Assembly (NCBI GenBank): GCA_963611165.1
Contig: CAVDQG010000004.1
Span: 30,179-94,178, forward strand
Reading direction: 5' to 3'
DNA: 64,000 bases
Source of the DNA: SIG603 sp963611165
GTDB taxonomy: Bacteria > Bacillota > Clostridia > Oscillospirales > Acutalibacteraceae
Positions 34,497-42,931 of this stretch are shown in pieces (position 1 is the first letter of the stretch; the number at the start of each line of letters is the position of its first letter). A program made the position numbers and the translations under genes. Under the pieces are notes generated by a model. It searched no databases. It worked only from the letters and a program-made list of their open reading frames with translations, and was not told the origin of the DNA.

Positions 34497-35546
34497 TTAC
34501 AGCTTGTCGATTTCTTCAAGAAGAGCATCCAAAAGCTGCTCCTCGGGAACCTTTCGGATTACCTCGCCTTTTTTGAAAATAAGTCCGACTCCTACTCCAC
34601 CCGCAACTCCGAGGTCTGCCTCGTGAGCCTCTCCGGGGCCGTTTACGACACAACCCATAACAGCTACGGTGATGTTCTTCTTGCATGTTGAAAGTGCTTT
34701 CTCAACCTTGTTGGCAAGTCCGATTAAATCTATTCTTGTTCTGCCGCATGTCGGACAAGAAACGAAAACTACGCCGCCCTCAAGTCCGAGTGCTTTCAAA
34801 ATATCGTGGCCTGCCTTCGGCTCTTCAGTCGGGTCGGCAGTCAAAGAAACTCTAATCGTATCTCCGATGCCTCTCTGCAAAAGCGAGCCGATTCCGATTG
34901 CCGACTTGATGACGCCCATGTGAGCCGTCCCTGCCTCGGTAACGCCGAGATGAAGCGGATAATCGCACATGGAGCTCATAAGCTCATATGCTTCGATTGT
35001 CGTGACAACATCGCTTGACTTAATCGAGATTGCAATATCATCAAAATCAAATTTATTTAAAAGCTTAACGTGATACATCGCACTCTCGCAAAGTGCCTCG
35101 GGAGTTGGCGAGCCGTATTTCTTAAGAATATCCTTTTCGACAGAGCCCGAGTTAACTCCGATTCTGATTGGAATATTTTTCTTTTTGCAAATGTCCGCAA
35201 CAGCCTTTACTCTCTCGTCTCCGCCGATGTTTCCCGGATTTATTCTTATCTTATCGATACCTGCTTCTGCTGCCGCCAGAGCAAGACGGTAGTCAAAATG
35301 AATATCGGCTACAAGCGGAATATTTATTTCCTTTTTGATTGCCGGAATCAATTCCACTGCTTTCATATCGGGAATTGCGGCACGGATGATATCACAGCCC
35401 GCTTTCTCGAGTGCTATCGCCTGCTTAACGCTTCCCTCAATGTCCGTTGACGGTATGTTCAGCATAGACTGAACCGCTATCGGTGCGCCGCCGCCCACGG
35501 GAGTATTTCCGACCATAATCTGCTTTGTAAGCTTTCTCTTTATCAT
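34497..35546 (-). CDS. ispG: 4-hydroxy-3-methylbut-2-enyl diphosphate synthase (flavodoxin)
   Basis: The 349-residue GcpE has an N-terminal TIM barrel (GGGAPIAVQSMLNIPSTD, VADIHFDYRLA, KIRINPGNIG) and a C-terminal [4Fe-4S] domain with SCPTCGRT and GCVVNGPGE, holding the cluster cysteines. It performs the sixth step of the MEP isoprenoid pathway. With dxr three genes upstream and uppS in the same string it supplies undecaprenyl lipid for the wall. In Bacillus proS occupies the position before polC. Confidence 0.97.
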   Translation of the reverse strand: MIKRKLTKQIMVGNTPVGGGAPIAVQSMLNIPSTDIEGSVKQAIALEKAGCDIIRAAIPDMKAVELIPAIKKEINIPLVADIHFDYRLALAAAEAGIDKIRINPGNIGGDERVKAVADICKKKNIPIRIGVNSGSVEKDILKKYGSPTPEALCESAMYHVKLLNKFDFDDIAISIKSSDVVTTIEAYELMSSMCDYPLHLGVTEAGTAHMGVIKSAIGIGSLLQRGIGDTIRVSLTADPTEEPKAGHDILKALGLEGGVVFVSCPTCGRTRIDLIGLANKVEKALSTCKKNITVAVMGCVVNGPGEAHEADLGVAGGVGVGLIFKKGEVIRKVPEEQLLDALLEEIDKL

Positions 35547-35556
35547 AATAACCCTC

Positions 35557-36609
35557 TTATTTGAATATTCCTATGATGTCCTTACATGTTACAACTGCCA
35601 TAAACGCAAGCAAAATTGCCATACCTGCGGTATTCACCCATGCTTCGTATTTCCTCGGAACAGGCTTCTTTCTGATTGCCTCAATCAAAAGGAAAACAAA
35701 TCTTCCGCCGTCAAGTGCGGGGAACGGAAGAAGATTGAAAACACCGAGGTTAATCGAAATGAGCGACATCATCATAACGATATTGTAAACGGCATCGGCA
35801 ATGCTTGTTTCAAGACCCGTTGAAGCCGCCTCAGTTATCGCCTGAGCAACGCCGACGGGACCCGACACATCGTTGAAGCTGTATTTTCCCGTGACGATTC
35901 CTTTAAGGCTTAAGACCACCATTTTCATCATCGACCAGGTGTTATCCACACTTTTCTTGATTACTCGAAGCGGAGTCTTTTGAACGCCGTAAATTTTAAA
36001 GTCGATAACAACAGACGTTCTTCCGCTGCTTTCGTAGGAATCAAGCTTGATGTTATCAAGGTATATTTTTTCGCCGTCACGAACAAGAACTATACTGCAA
36101 GAATCGGGATCGGCTGAGCCGAAGCCGAAGCTTAAGTCTGTCTCGGTTCTTATTCTGTAACCGTCCACGGAATAAATATAATCTCCGACCTGAGCACCCG
36201 CCGCCTCAAGCTTTGAGCCGTCTGCAAAAGCCGCAATCTGATTTGTCGCAAGCAGACTGCTCTGGCAAACCAAAACGCTCATAAGCACAAGACCGAGAAT
36301 GATATTCATGCACGCTCCCGCAACCACAACTATCATTCTCTTCCACACGGGCTTGTTGTTGAACGCTCCGTCATCGGGGCTTTCTTCGTCCTCGCCCTCC
36401 ATGGCGCAATAGCCGCCTATGGGAAGAAGCCTTAAGGAATAATCCGTTTCGCCCTTTGTGAATCCGAATAATTTAGGCCCCATTCCGACAGCAAATTCGT
36501 TGACACGAATGCCGGAAAGCTTAGCCGTGAAGAAATGCCCGAACTCGTGAATGAAAATGATAAGTCCGAAGAGCAGAACCGCTATGATAATCAGAAGAAT
36601 ATTTAGCAT
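35557..36609 (-). CDS. rseP: RIP zinc metalloprotease RseP
   Basis: The 350-residue site-2 protease has four membrane segments, the active-site motif HEFGH (His21, Glu22, His25) in the first, a single PDZ-like domain (about 125-190, GAQVGDYIYSVDGYRI) and the second metal motif NLLPFPALDGGRF. It cuts membrane proteins such as anti-sigma factors and leftover signal peptides inside the bilayer. It sits between dxr and ispG as usual in Firmicutes. Confidence 0.95.
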   Translation of the reverse strand: MLNILLIIIAVLLFGLIIFIHEFGHFFTAKLSGIRVNEFAVGMGPKLFGFTKGETDYSLRLLPIGGYCAMEGEDEESPDDGAFNNKPVWKRMIVVVAGACMNIILGLVLMSVLVCQSSLLATNQIAAFADGSKLEAAGAQVGDYIYSVDGYRIRTETDLSFGFGSADPDSCSIVLVRDGEKIYLDNIKLDSYESSGRTSVVIDFKIYGVQKTPLRVIKKSVDNTWSMMKMVVLSLKGIVTGKYSFNDVSGPVGVAQAITEAASTGLETSIADAVYNIVMMMSLISINLGVFNLLPFPALDGGRFVFLLIEAIRKKPVPRKYEAWVNTAGMAILLAFMAVVTCKDIIGIFK

Positions 36610-36634
36610 CTAAAAAGTTATCCTTTCAAAAAGA

Positions 36635-37804
36635 CTATTTGACGCTGTCCAAAACAAAGGCTCTTGCTTTTCTGTCAGCCTCGAATATACTCTCGACTGT
36701 GACCTCATCGTCAGAATTCTGGTTATCCATAGCCGCAGTAACCAGCTCGGCAATGTCTGTGAAGCCTATTTTTCCGGACAGGAACAACTTAACAGCCTCC
36801 TCGTCGGCTCCGTTGATAGCGGTAGGAGCCAAACCGCCTCTTCTCAGTGCTGTCTTGCACGAAGCAAGGCACTTGAATGTTTTTTCATCGGCAGGATAAA
36901 AGCTTAGCTTGCCGTAATCCGTGAGATTAAGCTGCTTGACGGGAGAAACATATCTGTTCGGCCAAGTCAGGGCGTACTGAATAGGAATTCTCATATCCGG
37001 CACTCCAAGCTGAGCGATAACAGAATTATCGTCATACTCAATGAGTGAATGAACGATGCTCTCACGGTGAACTATTGCGTCAATATGATCGATATCTACA
37101 TCGAAAAGCCAGCGTGCCTCCATTATCTCAAGTCCCTTATTGAACATGGTAGCCGAGTCTATTGTGACTCTCGAGCCCATATCCCAGTTGGGGTGATTGA
37201 GTGCCTGCTTCGGGGTTACATTCTTTAACTCTTCAAGCGTCTTGCCAAAGAACGGGCCACCTGACGCCGTGATAATCAGCCTTTTTAGCTGTTTCTTGTC
37301 GTGACAGCCCTGAAGGCACTGGAAAATAGCAGAGTGCTCACTGTCAACAGGAAGAATCTTTACTCCCATTCTCTTAGCCTCTGCCGTAACGATGCTTCCG
37401 CCCGTTACCATGGATTCCTTGTTGGCAAGAGCCAAATCCTTGCCCGCACGGATTGCCGCAAGCGTAGGCAAAAGACCTATCATGCCCGTACAGCTGTTAA
37501 GCGTGATATCTGCTTCATTCAAAGCGGCAATCTCGCAAACTCCGTCCTCACCGCCGAGGACTTTTGTATCGGTGTCGGCAATTTTAATTTTTAGCTCCTT
37601 AGCCTTTTCTTCATCGAAAACAGCCACCGCAAGGGGCTTAAATTCTCTTACCTGCTCTTCGAGCAGCTTTATGTTGGAATGTGCCGCAAGACCGACAATA
37701 TTAAGTTTATCGTCCTCGCTTGCGGTATTTTTAACTGTTCTTACAACATCGGCTGTCTGAGTTCCGATAGAACCCGTAGAGCCGATTAATGATAAATTCT
37801 TCAT
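36635..37804 (-). CDS. dxr: 1-deoxy-D-xylulose 5-phosphate reductoisomerase
   Basis: The 389-residue enzyme starts LSLIGSTGSIGTQT, an NADPH-binding loop, and contains ALANKESMVTGG, VDSEHSAIFQCLQG, TASGGPFFG and LNHPNWDMGSRVTIDSATMFNKGLE, which hold the metal and substrate residues. It makes 2-C-methylerythritol 4-phosphate in the MEP pathway. Its ATG overlaps the cdsA stop as TAATG; the seven-codon upstream extension is not needed. Confidence 0.97.
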   Translation of the reverse strand: MKNLSLIGSTGSIGTQTADVVRTVKNTASEDDKLNIVGLAAHSNIKLLEEQVREFKPLAVAVFDEEKAKELKIKIADTDTKVLGGEDGVCEIAALNEADITLNSCTGMIGLLPTLAAIRAGKDLALANKESMVTGGSIVTAEAKRMGVKILPVDSEHSAIFQCLQGCHDKKQLKRLIITASGGPFFGKTLEELKNVTPKQALNHPNWDMGSRVTIDSATMFNKGLEIMEARWLFDVDIDHIDAIVHRESIVHSLIEYDDNSVIAQLGVPDMRIPIQYALTWPNRYVSPVKQLNLTDYGKLSFYPADEKTFKCLASCKTALRRGGLAPTAINGADEEAVKLFLSGKIGFTDIAELVTAAMDNQNSDDEVTVESIFEADRKARAFVLDSVK

Positions 37805-38625
37805 TAGTGTACTCCGAAAATACAAAGTAGCATATAAACGAACGGTGAAACAAAAATTACGCTGTCAAAACGGTCAAGTATTCCGCCGTGACCGGGAATA
37901 AGCTTTCCGTAGTCCTTAATTCCCTTTTCACGCTTGATGATAGAGAACGAAAGATCTCCGACAACAGAAACAAAACCGCAAAGGAAACCGCTCACTGCCA
38001 AAACGATATAGTGGATTTCAGCGTTTTCGGGCGAATAGAGCTTCGTGAAAAGTATACCGCCCAAAAGCATAGCCACGATGCTGACGACTATTCCGCCGAC
38101 AAAGCCCTCGACTGTCTTTTTGGGACTTATTTTCGGGCAAAGCTTGTGCTTGCCGAGAAAAGAGCCGCTGAAATATGCTCCCGCATCGGCAATCCACGGG
38201 CCGAGAATCGCAACCATTGCGTAGAAAATGCCAAATTCTGCGCTGATATTTCTGATAGAAATAATCGTGTTAAGTGCGACTGTTACGAGAAGATTCATGG
38301 CGTAAACGGGAATCATCTCCGTGAATTTGATTATCTCGTGGTGATGAATAACCGTGAAGAAAATCCAAAGCGTGTATATGCAGACAAGCAAAAACAGTCC
38401 CCACGAAGCAAAGCCGACAAACGGTGAGACCGCCGCAAACAAAACGCTCGGCACATATACCCATTTCTGCTTATCCATGGAAAAGCACTTGCATAACTCG
38501 TGAGCACCCACCGCACACATAAACGCAATGAGTATATTAAGGAATAACGGAAAAACGCCGTTCAAAAGCACCGTTAATATCAAAACGGCGCAAAGTCCCG
38601 CACCGGCAAAGATTCTTGTTTTCAT
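37804..38625 (-). CDS. cdsA: Phosphatidate cytidylyltransferase
   Basis: The 273-residue membrane protein has about eight hydrophobic segments and the family signature SIIKREKGIKDYGKLIPGHG followed by GILDRFDSV at its C-terminus. It forms CDP-diacylglycerol from phosphatidic acid and CTP, the entry to phospholipid synthesis. It lies between uppS and dxr in the conserved envelope gene order. Confidence 0.96.
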   Translation of the reverse strand: MKTRIFAGAGLCAVLILTVLLNGVFPLFLNILIAFMCAVGAHELCKCFSMDKQKWVYVPSVLFAAVSPFVGFASWGLFLLVCIYTLWIFFTVIHHHEIIKFTEMIPVYAMNLLVTVALNTIISIRNISAEFGIFYAMVAILGPWIADAGAYFSGSFLGKHKLCPKISPKKTVEGFVGGIVVSIVAMLLGGILFTKLYSPENAEIHYIVLAVSGFLCGFVSVVGDLSFSIIKREKGIKDYGKLIPGHGGILDRFDSVIFVSPFVYMLLCIFGVH

Positions 38626-38670
38626 GGTGAACTAATCCTGTCCTTTACAATATAGATAAATCCGAATAAA

Positions 38671-39405
38671 TCAAACTCCGCCGAATCTGCGGTTTCTCTC
38701 AGAATAAACTCTGATGCACTCGTCAAGATCCTCCGGCTTGAAATCAGGCCAGAGAATATCGCAGTAGACAAACTCAGAATATGCCGACTGCCAAATCAGG
38801 AAATTGGAAAGTCTCTGCTCTCCGCTCGGTCTGATGATGACATCAGGGTCGGGCTGATTTTCCGTGTAAAGGTGAGAGCCAATCATTTCCTCGTTTATAT
38901 CGCTCGGCTCGATTTCTCCCGACTTCACCATCTCGGCTATCTGCTTAACCGAATAGACAATATCGTCTCTTCCGCCGTAGTTCATGGCAATATTGAGAAC
39001 CATTCCCGTTTTATTTGCAGAAACCTCCTCAACGTCGTGGATAAGCTTCTGAAGACCCGCATTAAACTTTGTGGTATCTCCCAAAAATCTAACCTTGATA
39101 TTTTCATCAAGAAAGTCTCTGAGTGCTTCCTCAAGGTACGACTTAAAAAGCACCATGAGCGCACTAACCTCGGGGCCCGGTCTTGACCAGTTCTCCGTTG
39201 AAAAAGCATACACCGTGAGGTACTTTATTCCGATTGAAGAAGCGTATCTTGTTATTGTTTTGAAGACGGCTGCTCCCGCCTTGTGGCCTGCGGAACGGGG
39301 CAAATTTCTCTGCTTTGCCCAACGTCCGTTTCCGTCCATTATTATTCCGATATGAACGGGAAGACGAAGCTCCTCCGTCTCCCCGTTTTTCTTAGTAAAT
39401 ATCAT
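38671..39405 (-). CDS. uppS: Undecaprenyl diphosphate synthase
   Basis: The 244-residue cis-prenyltransferase has HIGIIMDGNGRWA (catalytic Asp24), RSAGHKAGA, TVYAFSTENWSRP, MNYGGRDDIV, DVIIRPSGEQRLSNF and WQSAYSEF. It builds the C55 carrier lipid for peptidoglycan and other wall polymers. The length is typical. It starts 6 bp after frr. Confidence 0.97.
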   Translation of the reverse strand: MIFTKKNGETEELRLPVHIGIIMDGNGRWAKQRNLPRSAGHKAGAAVFKTITRYASSIGIKYLTVYAFSTENWSRPGPEVSALMVLFKSYLEEALRDFLDENIKVRFLGDTTKFNAGLQKLIHDVEEVSANKTGMVLNIAMNYGGRDDIVYSVKQIAEMVKSGEIEPSDINEEMIGSHLYTENQPDPDVIIRPSGEQRLSNFLIWQSAYSEFVYCDILWPDFKPEDLDECIRVYSERNRRFGGV

Positions 39406-39411
39406 AGTCTG

Positions 39412-39966
39412 TTAGATGGACATGAGCTCTTTTTCCTTAGCGGACTGAACGCTCTCGACTTCCTTGACCATCTTGTCGGTAAGCTCCTGAACCTTCTTCT
39501 CGCCCTGCTTCTGCTCGTCCTCTGTAAGCTCGTTTGCCTTTTTCTTCTTCTTAATCTCGTCCATTGCGTCACGGCGAACGTTACGGATGTGAACCTTGCA
39601 CTCCTCTGCCTGCTTTGCAACGTCCTTTACAAGCTCCTTACGGCTGTCCTCTGTGAGCTGTGGGAAAATAAGACGAATAATCTTTCCGTCGTTCTGCGGA
39701 TTGATTCCGAGGTCAGACTTCTGGATAGCCTTCTCGATGTTCTTGAGCTGAGAAGCGTCATAAGGGCTGACTGTAAGAACTCTCGGCTCCGGAACGGAGA
39801 TAGCAGCCATCTGATTGAGCGGAGTAGGTGCTCCCCAGTACTCAACAGTAATCTTATCGAGAACAGCAGGATTAGCTCTTCCGGCTCTGATTGTCTTGTA
39901 ATCTGCTACGAGATGGTCGATAGCGGAGTTCATTCTTCTCTTTGCGTCATCAATTATTGCTTTCAT
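39412..39966 (-). CDS. frr: Ribosome recycling factor
   Basis: The 184-residue protein is a full-length RRF with DHLVADYKTIRAGRANPAVLDKI, VEYWGAPTPLNQMAAIS and the C-terminal EDEQKQGEKKVQELTDK helix. It splits post-termination ribosomes with EF-G. It lies between pyrH and uppS. Confidence 0.97.
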   Translation of the reverse strand: MKAIIDDAKRRMNSAIDHLVADYKTIRAGRANPAVLDKITVEYWGAPTPLNQMAAISVPEPRVLTVSPYDASQLKNIEKAIQKSDLGINPQNDGKIIRLIFPQLTEDSRKELVKDVAKQAEECKVHIRNVRRDAMDEIKKKKKANELTEDEQKQGEKKVQELTDKMVKEVESVQSAKEKELMSI

Positions 39967-40048
39967 GGTAAAAAATCCTTTCGGTAATAATTAGGTAATT
40001 AATTTTAACGTAAAATATTTTGTGATTTAGTCTTGAGGATGCTTAAAA

Positions 40049-40765
40049 TCAATCCTCTTTCCAGTCGATTGTGGTTCCGATGTCCTCGCCGTTTACTGCT
40101 CTTACGATATTGTTCGGGTCTTCAATGCTGAATACATAGAACGGAATTTTTCTGTCATTGCAGAAAGAAGCCGCTGTCATATCCATAACCTGAAGGTTGT
40201 CCTGAATAATTCTGAGATACTGAATGTGGTTATATTTCTTTGCGTTCGGATTCTTCTTCGGGTCGGAATCATAAACACCGTCAACCATAGTAGCCTTGAG
40301 AATAACCTCTGCGCCGATTTCCGCCGCACGAAGTGCCGCACCGGTATCTGTCGAGAAGAACGGCATACCTGTGCCTGCGGCAAAGATAACCACCTTGCCC
40401 TCCTCTAAGTGCTTCACGGCATTGTCACGGACGAAAGTCTCGGCAACCTGCTCCATGCAAAGAGCCGACATAACCTTTACTTCAAGTCCCATGCTCTCAA
40501 GGATATCCTGCAAACCGAGTGAGTTGATAACAGTAGCGAGCATACCCATTTTGTCTGCTCTTGTTCTCTCCATCTCGCCGCTTGATCTTCCTCTCCAGAA
40601 GTTACCGCCGCCGACAACGATAGCGACCTCTACGCCGCTTTCGACCAAATCCTTGACGGGAGCGACAATCTTAGCCGCCGTGTCAAAATTGATACCGAAA
40701 CGGTCGTCGCCTGCCAAAGACTCTCCGCTGAGCTTTAGGAGAACTCTTTTATATTTAGGAGTCAT
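40049..40765 (-). CDS. pyrH: UMP kinase
   Basis: The 238-residue amino-acid-kinase-fold protein has YKRVLLKLSGESLAG, VAIVVGGGNFWRG, MGMLATVINSL and FFSTDTGAALRAAEIGA. It phosphorylates UMP to UDP. The start at 40763-40765 has AAAGGTGAG upstream, so the GTG three codons before it is rejected. It has its own promoter, separated from tsf by a terminator. Confidence 0.97.
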   Translation of the reverse strand: MTPKYKRVLLKLSGESLAGDDRFGINFDTAAKIVAPVKDLVESGVEVAIVVGGGNFWRGRSSGEMERTRADKMGMLATVINSLGLQDILESMGLEVKVMSALCMEQVAETFVRDNAVKHLEEGKVVIFAAGTGMPFFSTDTGAALRAAEIGAEVILKATMVDGVYDSDPKKNPNAKKYNHIQYLRIIQDNLQVMDMTAASFCNDRKIPFYVFSIEDPNNIVRAVNGEDIGTTIDWKED

Positions 40766-40788
40766 AATTTGCACTCACCTTTCTTTTA

Positions 40789-40808
40789 ATTACAATTTCA
40801 GTTGTAAT
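40789..40808. promoter_or_regulatory. Inverted repeat at the pyrH transcription start
   Basis: The repeat ATTACAA-N6-TTGTAAT begins directly downstream of the pyrH -10 box, where a transcription start is expected. It could be a repressor operator or a small 5' hairpin. Confidence 0.45.
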
Positions 40809-40809
40809 C

Positions 40810-40838
40810 ATTTTACATTATTTATGCTTGCTTGTAAA
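40810..40838 (-). promoter_or_regulatory. Promoter of pyrH-frr
   Basis: Minus strand: -35 TTTACA (40833-40838), 17-bp spacer, -10 TAAAAT (40810-40815). Confidence 0.75.
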
Positions 40839-40851
40839 GACAGAAAGGTGC

Positions 40852-40882
40852 AAAAAGTCCCGGGCACCAAATTCCCGGGACT
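40852..40882 (-). terminator. Terminator of rpsB-tsf
   Basis: Minus strand: a perfect 9-bp stem AGTCCCGGG / CCCGGGACT (40874-40882 and 40856-40864), then TTTTG. Confidence 0.93.
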
Positions 40883-40949
40883 AAAAGCGTTGTTGTAAAT
40901 TAGAAATGTTGTAAGTAGAATTGTTGTAATGTAATCGTTTTAAGTCTGA

Positions 40950-41867
40950 TTACTTGACCATGTTTGCGATTTCCTCAGCGAAATTCTCCTGCTTCTTCTC
41001 GAGGCCTTCACCCTTCTCGAAACGGACAAACTGAGAAACCTTCATTGTGCCGCCGACTGACTTTGCGCACTCGTCGACATACTGCTTAACTGTCTTAGCG
41101 GAATCCTTAACGAATACCTGGTCTACAAGGCAGTTCTCCTTGTAGAACTTGCCCATCTTACCGGAAACGATCTTCTCGAGAACAGCCTGTGGCTTGTTAG
41201 CCATCTTAGGATCGTTCTTCATGATCTCGATCTGGATCTGCTTCTCGTGCTCGAAAGCCTCAGCCGGAACGCTTGCCTCGTCGAGGTAAGCAGGGTTCAT
41301 AGCTGCAACCTGCATTGCAACGTCCTTACCGCAGGTTGTGAGTGCCTCTGTACCGGATGCATTCTCGTCAGCGTCGAACTTAACGAGAACACCGATTGTG
41401 CCGCCGCCGTGTACGTAAGCTGCGCAATCGCCCTCAACTCTCTCGAAACGGCGAACCTTGATGTTCTCGCCGATAACGAGGATAGCTTCCTTGAGCTTAG
41501 CGTCGATTGTCTCGCCGTCCTCAGCTGTGCAAGCGAGGAGAGCCTCAACGTCAGCCGGAGCATTCTTGATAACTGCATCAGCGCAAGCCTCAACAAAAGC
41601 CTTGAACATATCGTTCTTAGCAACGAAGTCTGTCTCTGCATTGACCTCGATTACAACGCCGACCTTGCCCTCAACCTTAGCGAAAGCAACACCCTCAGCT
41701 GCAATTCTAGAAGCCTTCTTCTCCTGAGCTGCAAGACCCTTCTTACGAAGGTACTCTGTAGCAGCTTCCATATCGCCGTTACACTCGGAAAGAGCCTTCT
41801 TGCAGTCCATCATACCGCAGCCTGTCTTAGCTCTGAGCTCAGCGACATCTTTTGCTGTAAAATTCAT
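40950..41867 (-). CDS. tsf: Elongation factor Ts
   Basis: The 305-residue protein starts FTAKDVAELRAKTGCGMMDCKKALSEC and contains EVNAETDFVAKN, both EF-Ts signatures, plus the coiled-coil region near ALLACTAEDGE and the C-terminal EEIANMVK. It recycles EF-Tu by exchanging GDP. It follows rpsB by 60 bp and ends at a strong terminator. Confidence 0.98.
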   Translation of the reverse strand: MNFTAKDVAELRAKTGCGMMDCKKALSECNGDMEAATEYLRKKGLAAQEKKASRIAAEGVAFAKVEGKVGVVIEVNAETDFVAKNDMFKAFVEACADAVIKNAPADVEALLACTAEDGETIDAKLKEAILVIGENIKVRRFERVEGDCAAYVHGGGTIGVLVKFDADENASGTEALTTCGKDVAMQVAAMNPAYLDEASVPAEAFEHEKQIQIEIMKNDPKMANKPQAVLEKIVSGKMGKFYKENCLVDQVFVKDSAKTVKQYVDECAKSVGGTMKVSQFVRFEKGEGLEKKQENFAEEIANMVK

Positions 41868-41927
41868 AGTGAATTCTTCCTTTCTGTAATATCAGGTTAA
41901 TAGTAAGAAACTAATAATTACTAAAAA

Positions 41928-42659
41928 TTACTCAGCTGCTTCCTCTGCCTGCTCCTCAACTGCAGCAGCGCCCATCTGACCCTCACGGCCCTCGATGATA
42001 GCGTCAGCCATTGCACCAGCGATAAGCTTTACGGCACGGATTGCGTCGTCGTTACCCGGAATTACGTAATCAATCTCATCAGGATCACAGTTTGTATCTA
42101 CGATTGCAACGATCGGGATACCAAGCTTGTGAGCCTCGGAAACAGCGATCTTCTCTTTTCTTGGGTCAACGATGAAGAGTGCGCCCGGCATCTCCTTCAT
42201 GTCCTTGATACCACCGAGGAACTTCTCGAGCTTCTCAATCTCAAGGTTGAGCTTAGCTACTTCCTTCTTCGGAAGAAGATCAAATGTACCGTCCTCAGCC
42301 ATCTTGTTGAGCTGAGCGAGTCTTGCGATTCTTGTGCGGATTGTTGTGTAGTTTGTGAGCATACCGCCGAGCCATCTTGCGTTTACATAGTAAGCGCCTG
42401 CTCTTAATGCCTCTTCCTTAACGGACTCCTGAGCCTGCTTCTTTGTACCTACAAAGAGAACGCTCTTGCCCTCTACGGAAATGTCACGAACGAAGTTGTA
42501 AGCCTCTTCGAGCTTCTTAACTGTCTTCTGGAGATCGATGATATAGATACCGTTTCTCTCTGTGAAGATGTACTCAGCCATCTTAGGGTTCCATCTTCTT
42601 GTCTGATGACCGAAGTGTACGCCTGCTTCAAGAAGCTGCTTCATTGATACTACTGCCAT
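41928..42659 (-). CDS. rpsB: 30S ribosomal protein S2
   Basis: The 243-residue protein has VSMKQLLEAGVHFGHQTRRWNPKM, the S2 signature, then FVGTKKQAQESVKEEA and PDEIDYVIPGNDDAIRAVKL. The C-terminal tail is acidic (AVEEQAEEAAE). CAGGAGG precedes the ATG at 42657-42659; a 19-codon upstream extension runs through the leader and is rejected. Confidence 0.98.
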   Translation of the reverse strand: MAVVSMKQLLEAGVHFGHQTRRWNPKMAEYIFTERNGIYIIDLQKTVKKLEEAYNFVRDISVEGKSVLFVGTKKQAQESVKEEALRAGAYYVNARWLGGMLTNYTTIRTRIARLAQLNKMAEDGTFDLLPKKEVAKLNLEIEKLEKFLGGIKDMKEMPGALFIVDPRKEKIAVSEAHKLGIPIVAIVDTNCDPDEIDYVIPGNDDAIRAVKLIAGAMADAIIEGREGQMGAAAVEEQAEEAAE

Positions 42660-42766
42660 GTTTGTTTCCTCCTGTTGGAATAAAATTAAAATTTTTTCGT
42701 CCGCCGGGTCTGGCAAATCGGGCTGCCCTGTGGGCTGTTGACCGAAAACCTCGGCGTGTGAGTTAC
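42660..42766 (-). promoter_or_regulatory. Structured rpsB leader
   Basis: The roughly 105-nt leader holds CCGA...TCGG, GCCC-aca-GGGC and GGCA...TGCC short stems, and a 5' CGCCG that can pair with a 3' CGGCG to close them in a multibranch fold. Ribosomal protein leaders often bind the product of the operon; whether S2 binds this one is not known. Confidence 0.5.
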
Positions 42767-42772
42767 CAATTT

Positions 42773-42801
42773 ATTCTACCACAAGCCGCATTCTAATGCA
42801 A
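42773..42801 (-). promoter_or_regulatory. Promoter of rpsB-tsf
   Basis: Minus strand: -35 TTGCAT (42796-42801), 17-bp spacer, -10 TAGAAT (42773-42778). Confidence 0.75.
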
Positions 42802-42885
42802 GAAATAAATTCCTCAAATAATCAATAAATTATCGCATTTATCTTCTCTTAAAACTGTCTTTTTTGTCACAAACCCTTTTAAATA

Positions 42886-42920
42886 CAAAAAGTCCGCCCC
42901 CACTTTCGGGAAGACGGACT
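42886..42920 (-). terminator. Terminator of the MATE gene
   Basis: Minus strand: AGTCCG (42915-42920) pairs with CGGACT (42891-42896), with inner CCC/GGGG pairing, then TTTTTG. Confidence 0.82.
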
Positions 42921-42931
42921 TGAGTTTAAGC

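Noticed and set aside
41247..41900. 217-codon plus-strand frame opposite tsf
   Set aside because: It is Cys- and Leu-rich shadow translation of a gene with biased codon use; tsf is certain.
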